From positions 1 to 40,922 of the forward strand of contig NZ_MBPN01000042.1 of the NCBI RefSeq assembly GCF_001695625.1: 40,922 nt of DNA. The letters run 5' to 3'. This document shows, piece by piece, positions 40,899 to 40,922 of this stretch. Both the position numbers and the translations under genes were made by a program. Under the pieces are notes generated by a model that was not told the origin of the DNA, made no database searches, and worked only from the letters and a program-made list of their open reading frames with translations. How positions within the stretch are numbered: the stretch's first letter is position 1; each line of letters starts with the position of its first letter. The stretch comes from Pseudomonas defluvii (lineage in GTDB: Bacteria; Pseudomonadota; Gammaproteobacteria; Pseudomonadales; Pseudomonadaceae).

Positions 40899-40922
40899 TT
40901 GACAGCGAGTTGAAACGCTGTA
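40899..40922 (+). promoter_or_regulatory. Second rrn-type promoter, cut by window edge
   Basis: A perfect TTGACA (40899-40904), a 16-bp spacer (GCGAGTTGAAACGCTG) and then TA at the very edge, where the -10 hexamer should begin (TAGAAT in the Pseudomonas 16S upstream regions that I know). Together with the promoter at 40753 this indicates an rRNA operon, or less likely a tRNA operon, just beyond the window. Confidence 0.7.

Noticed and set aside
1..40922. Mobile elements, prophage, CRISPR arrays or defence islands
   Set aside because: I found no transposase, integrase, recombinase, restriction, Cas or toxin-antitoxin gene and no array of spaced repeats in either strand.

Overview
The window reads as a chromosomal segment of a fluorescent pseudomonad, most likely near the Pseudomonas putida group. 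The evidence is GC-rich coding with short intergenic gaps, Pseudomonas-type gene neighbourhoods (gloB/rnhA/dnaQ/ldcA; phnXW with a LysR gene; the fadDx-type beta-oxidation operon; exaC/pqqA/ercA/histidine kinase; a sha/mrp antiporter operon with fused AB subunit), a REP-like inverted repeat, and an rRNA-operon-type promoter region at the right edge. I see no phage genes, transposases, integrases, CRISPR arrays or tRNAs. The content is mostly housekeeping and metabolic.

Layout. 1-5.5 kb: glyoxalase II (cut by the left edge), a divergent methyltransferase-like gene, RNase HI, the DNA polymerase III proofreading subunit, lysine decarboxylase LdcA and a small conserved ORF. 5.7-9.2 kb: an NADPH:FMN reductase, then phosphonoacetaldehyde hydrolase and 2-aminoethylphosphonate transaminase (phnX, phnW) with a divergent LysR regulator. 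9.3-16 kb: an AraC regulator and a complete short-chain acyl-CoA module (ligase, 3-hydroxyacyl-CoA dehydrogenase, thiolase, acyl-CoA dehydrogenase, enoyl-CoA hydratase). 16-21 kb: acetaldehyde-type dehydrogenase ExaC, an orphan 23-codon pqqA (pqqB-F are not in the window), iron-dependent alcohol dehydrogenase ErcA and a PAS hybrid histidine kinase, that is, the alcohol-oxidation control set. 21-25 kb: a DksA2-type protein without the four-Cys zinc finger, a chemotaxis transducer with a C-terminal cytosolic sensor domain, and four small proteins of unknown function. 25-31.1 kb: the six-gene ShaABCDEFG Na+/H+ antiporter operon on the minus strand, with every junction overlapping by 4 or 1 bases. 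31.2-40.6 kb: an EamA exporter divergent from an XRE-cupin regulator, an isochorismatase-like hydrolase divergent from a GlxA/AraC regulator, a YdhS-like FAD protein, a stand-alone cysteine desulfurase, a long-form aminopeptidase P, a small lipoprotein, and RhtA (threonine/homoserine exporter). 40.75 kb to the end: tandem sigma70 promoters that look like those of an rrn operon lying just outside the window.

The most interesting new observation is a shared operator-like element. A 24-bp sequence with 21 identical positions occurs across the GTG start of the XRE-cupin gene (32277-32300) and upstream of rhtA (40695-40718), 8.4 kb away. A related 12-bp palindrome (32257-32268) lies between eamA and the XRE gene. 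This suggests that the XRE-cupin protein autoregulates and controls two DMT-family exporters as one small regulon. Other points worth a second look are two perfect 22-bp palindromes (21007-21028 and 23681-23702), the orphan pqqA, the degenerate zinc motif of the DksA-like protein, and a very AT-rich promoter region before the cysteine desulfurase.
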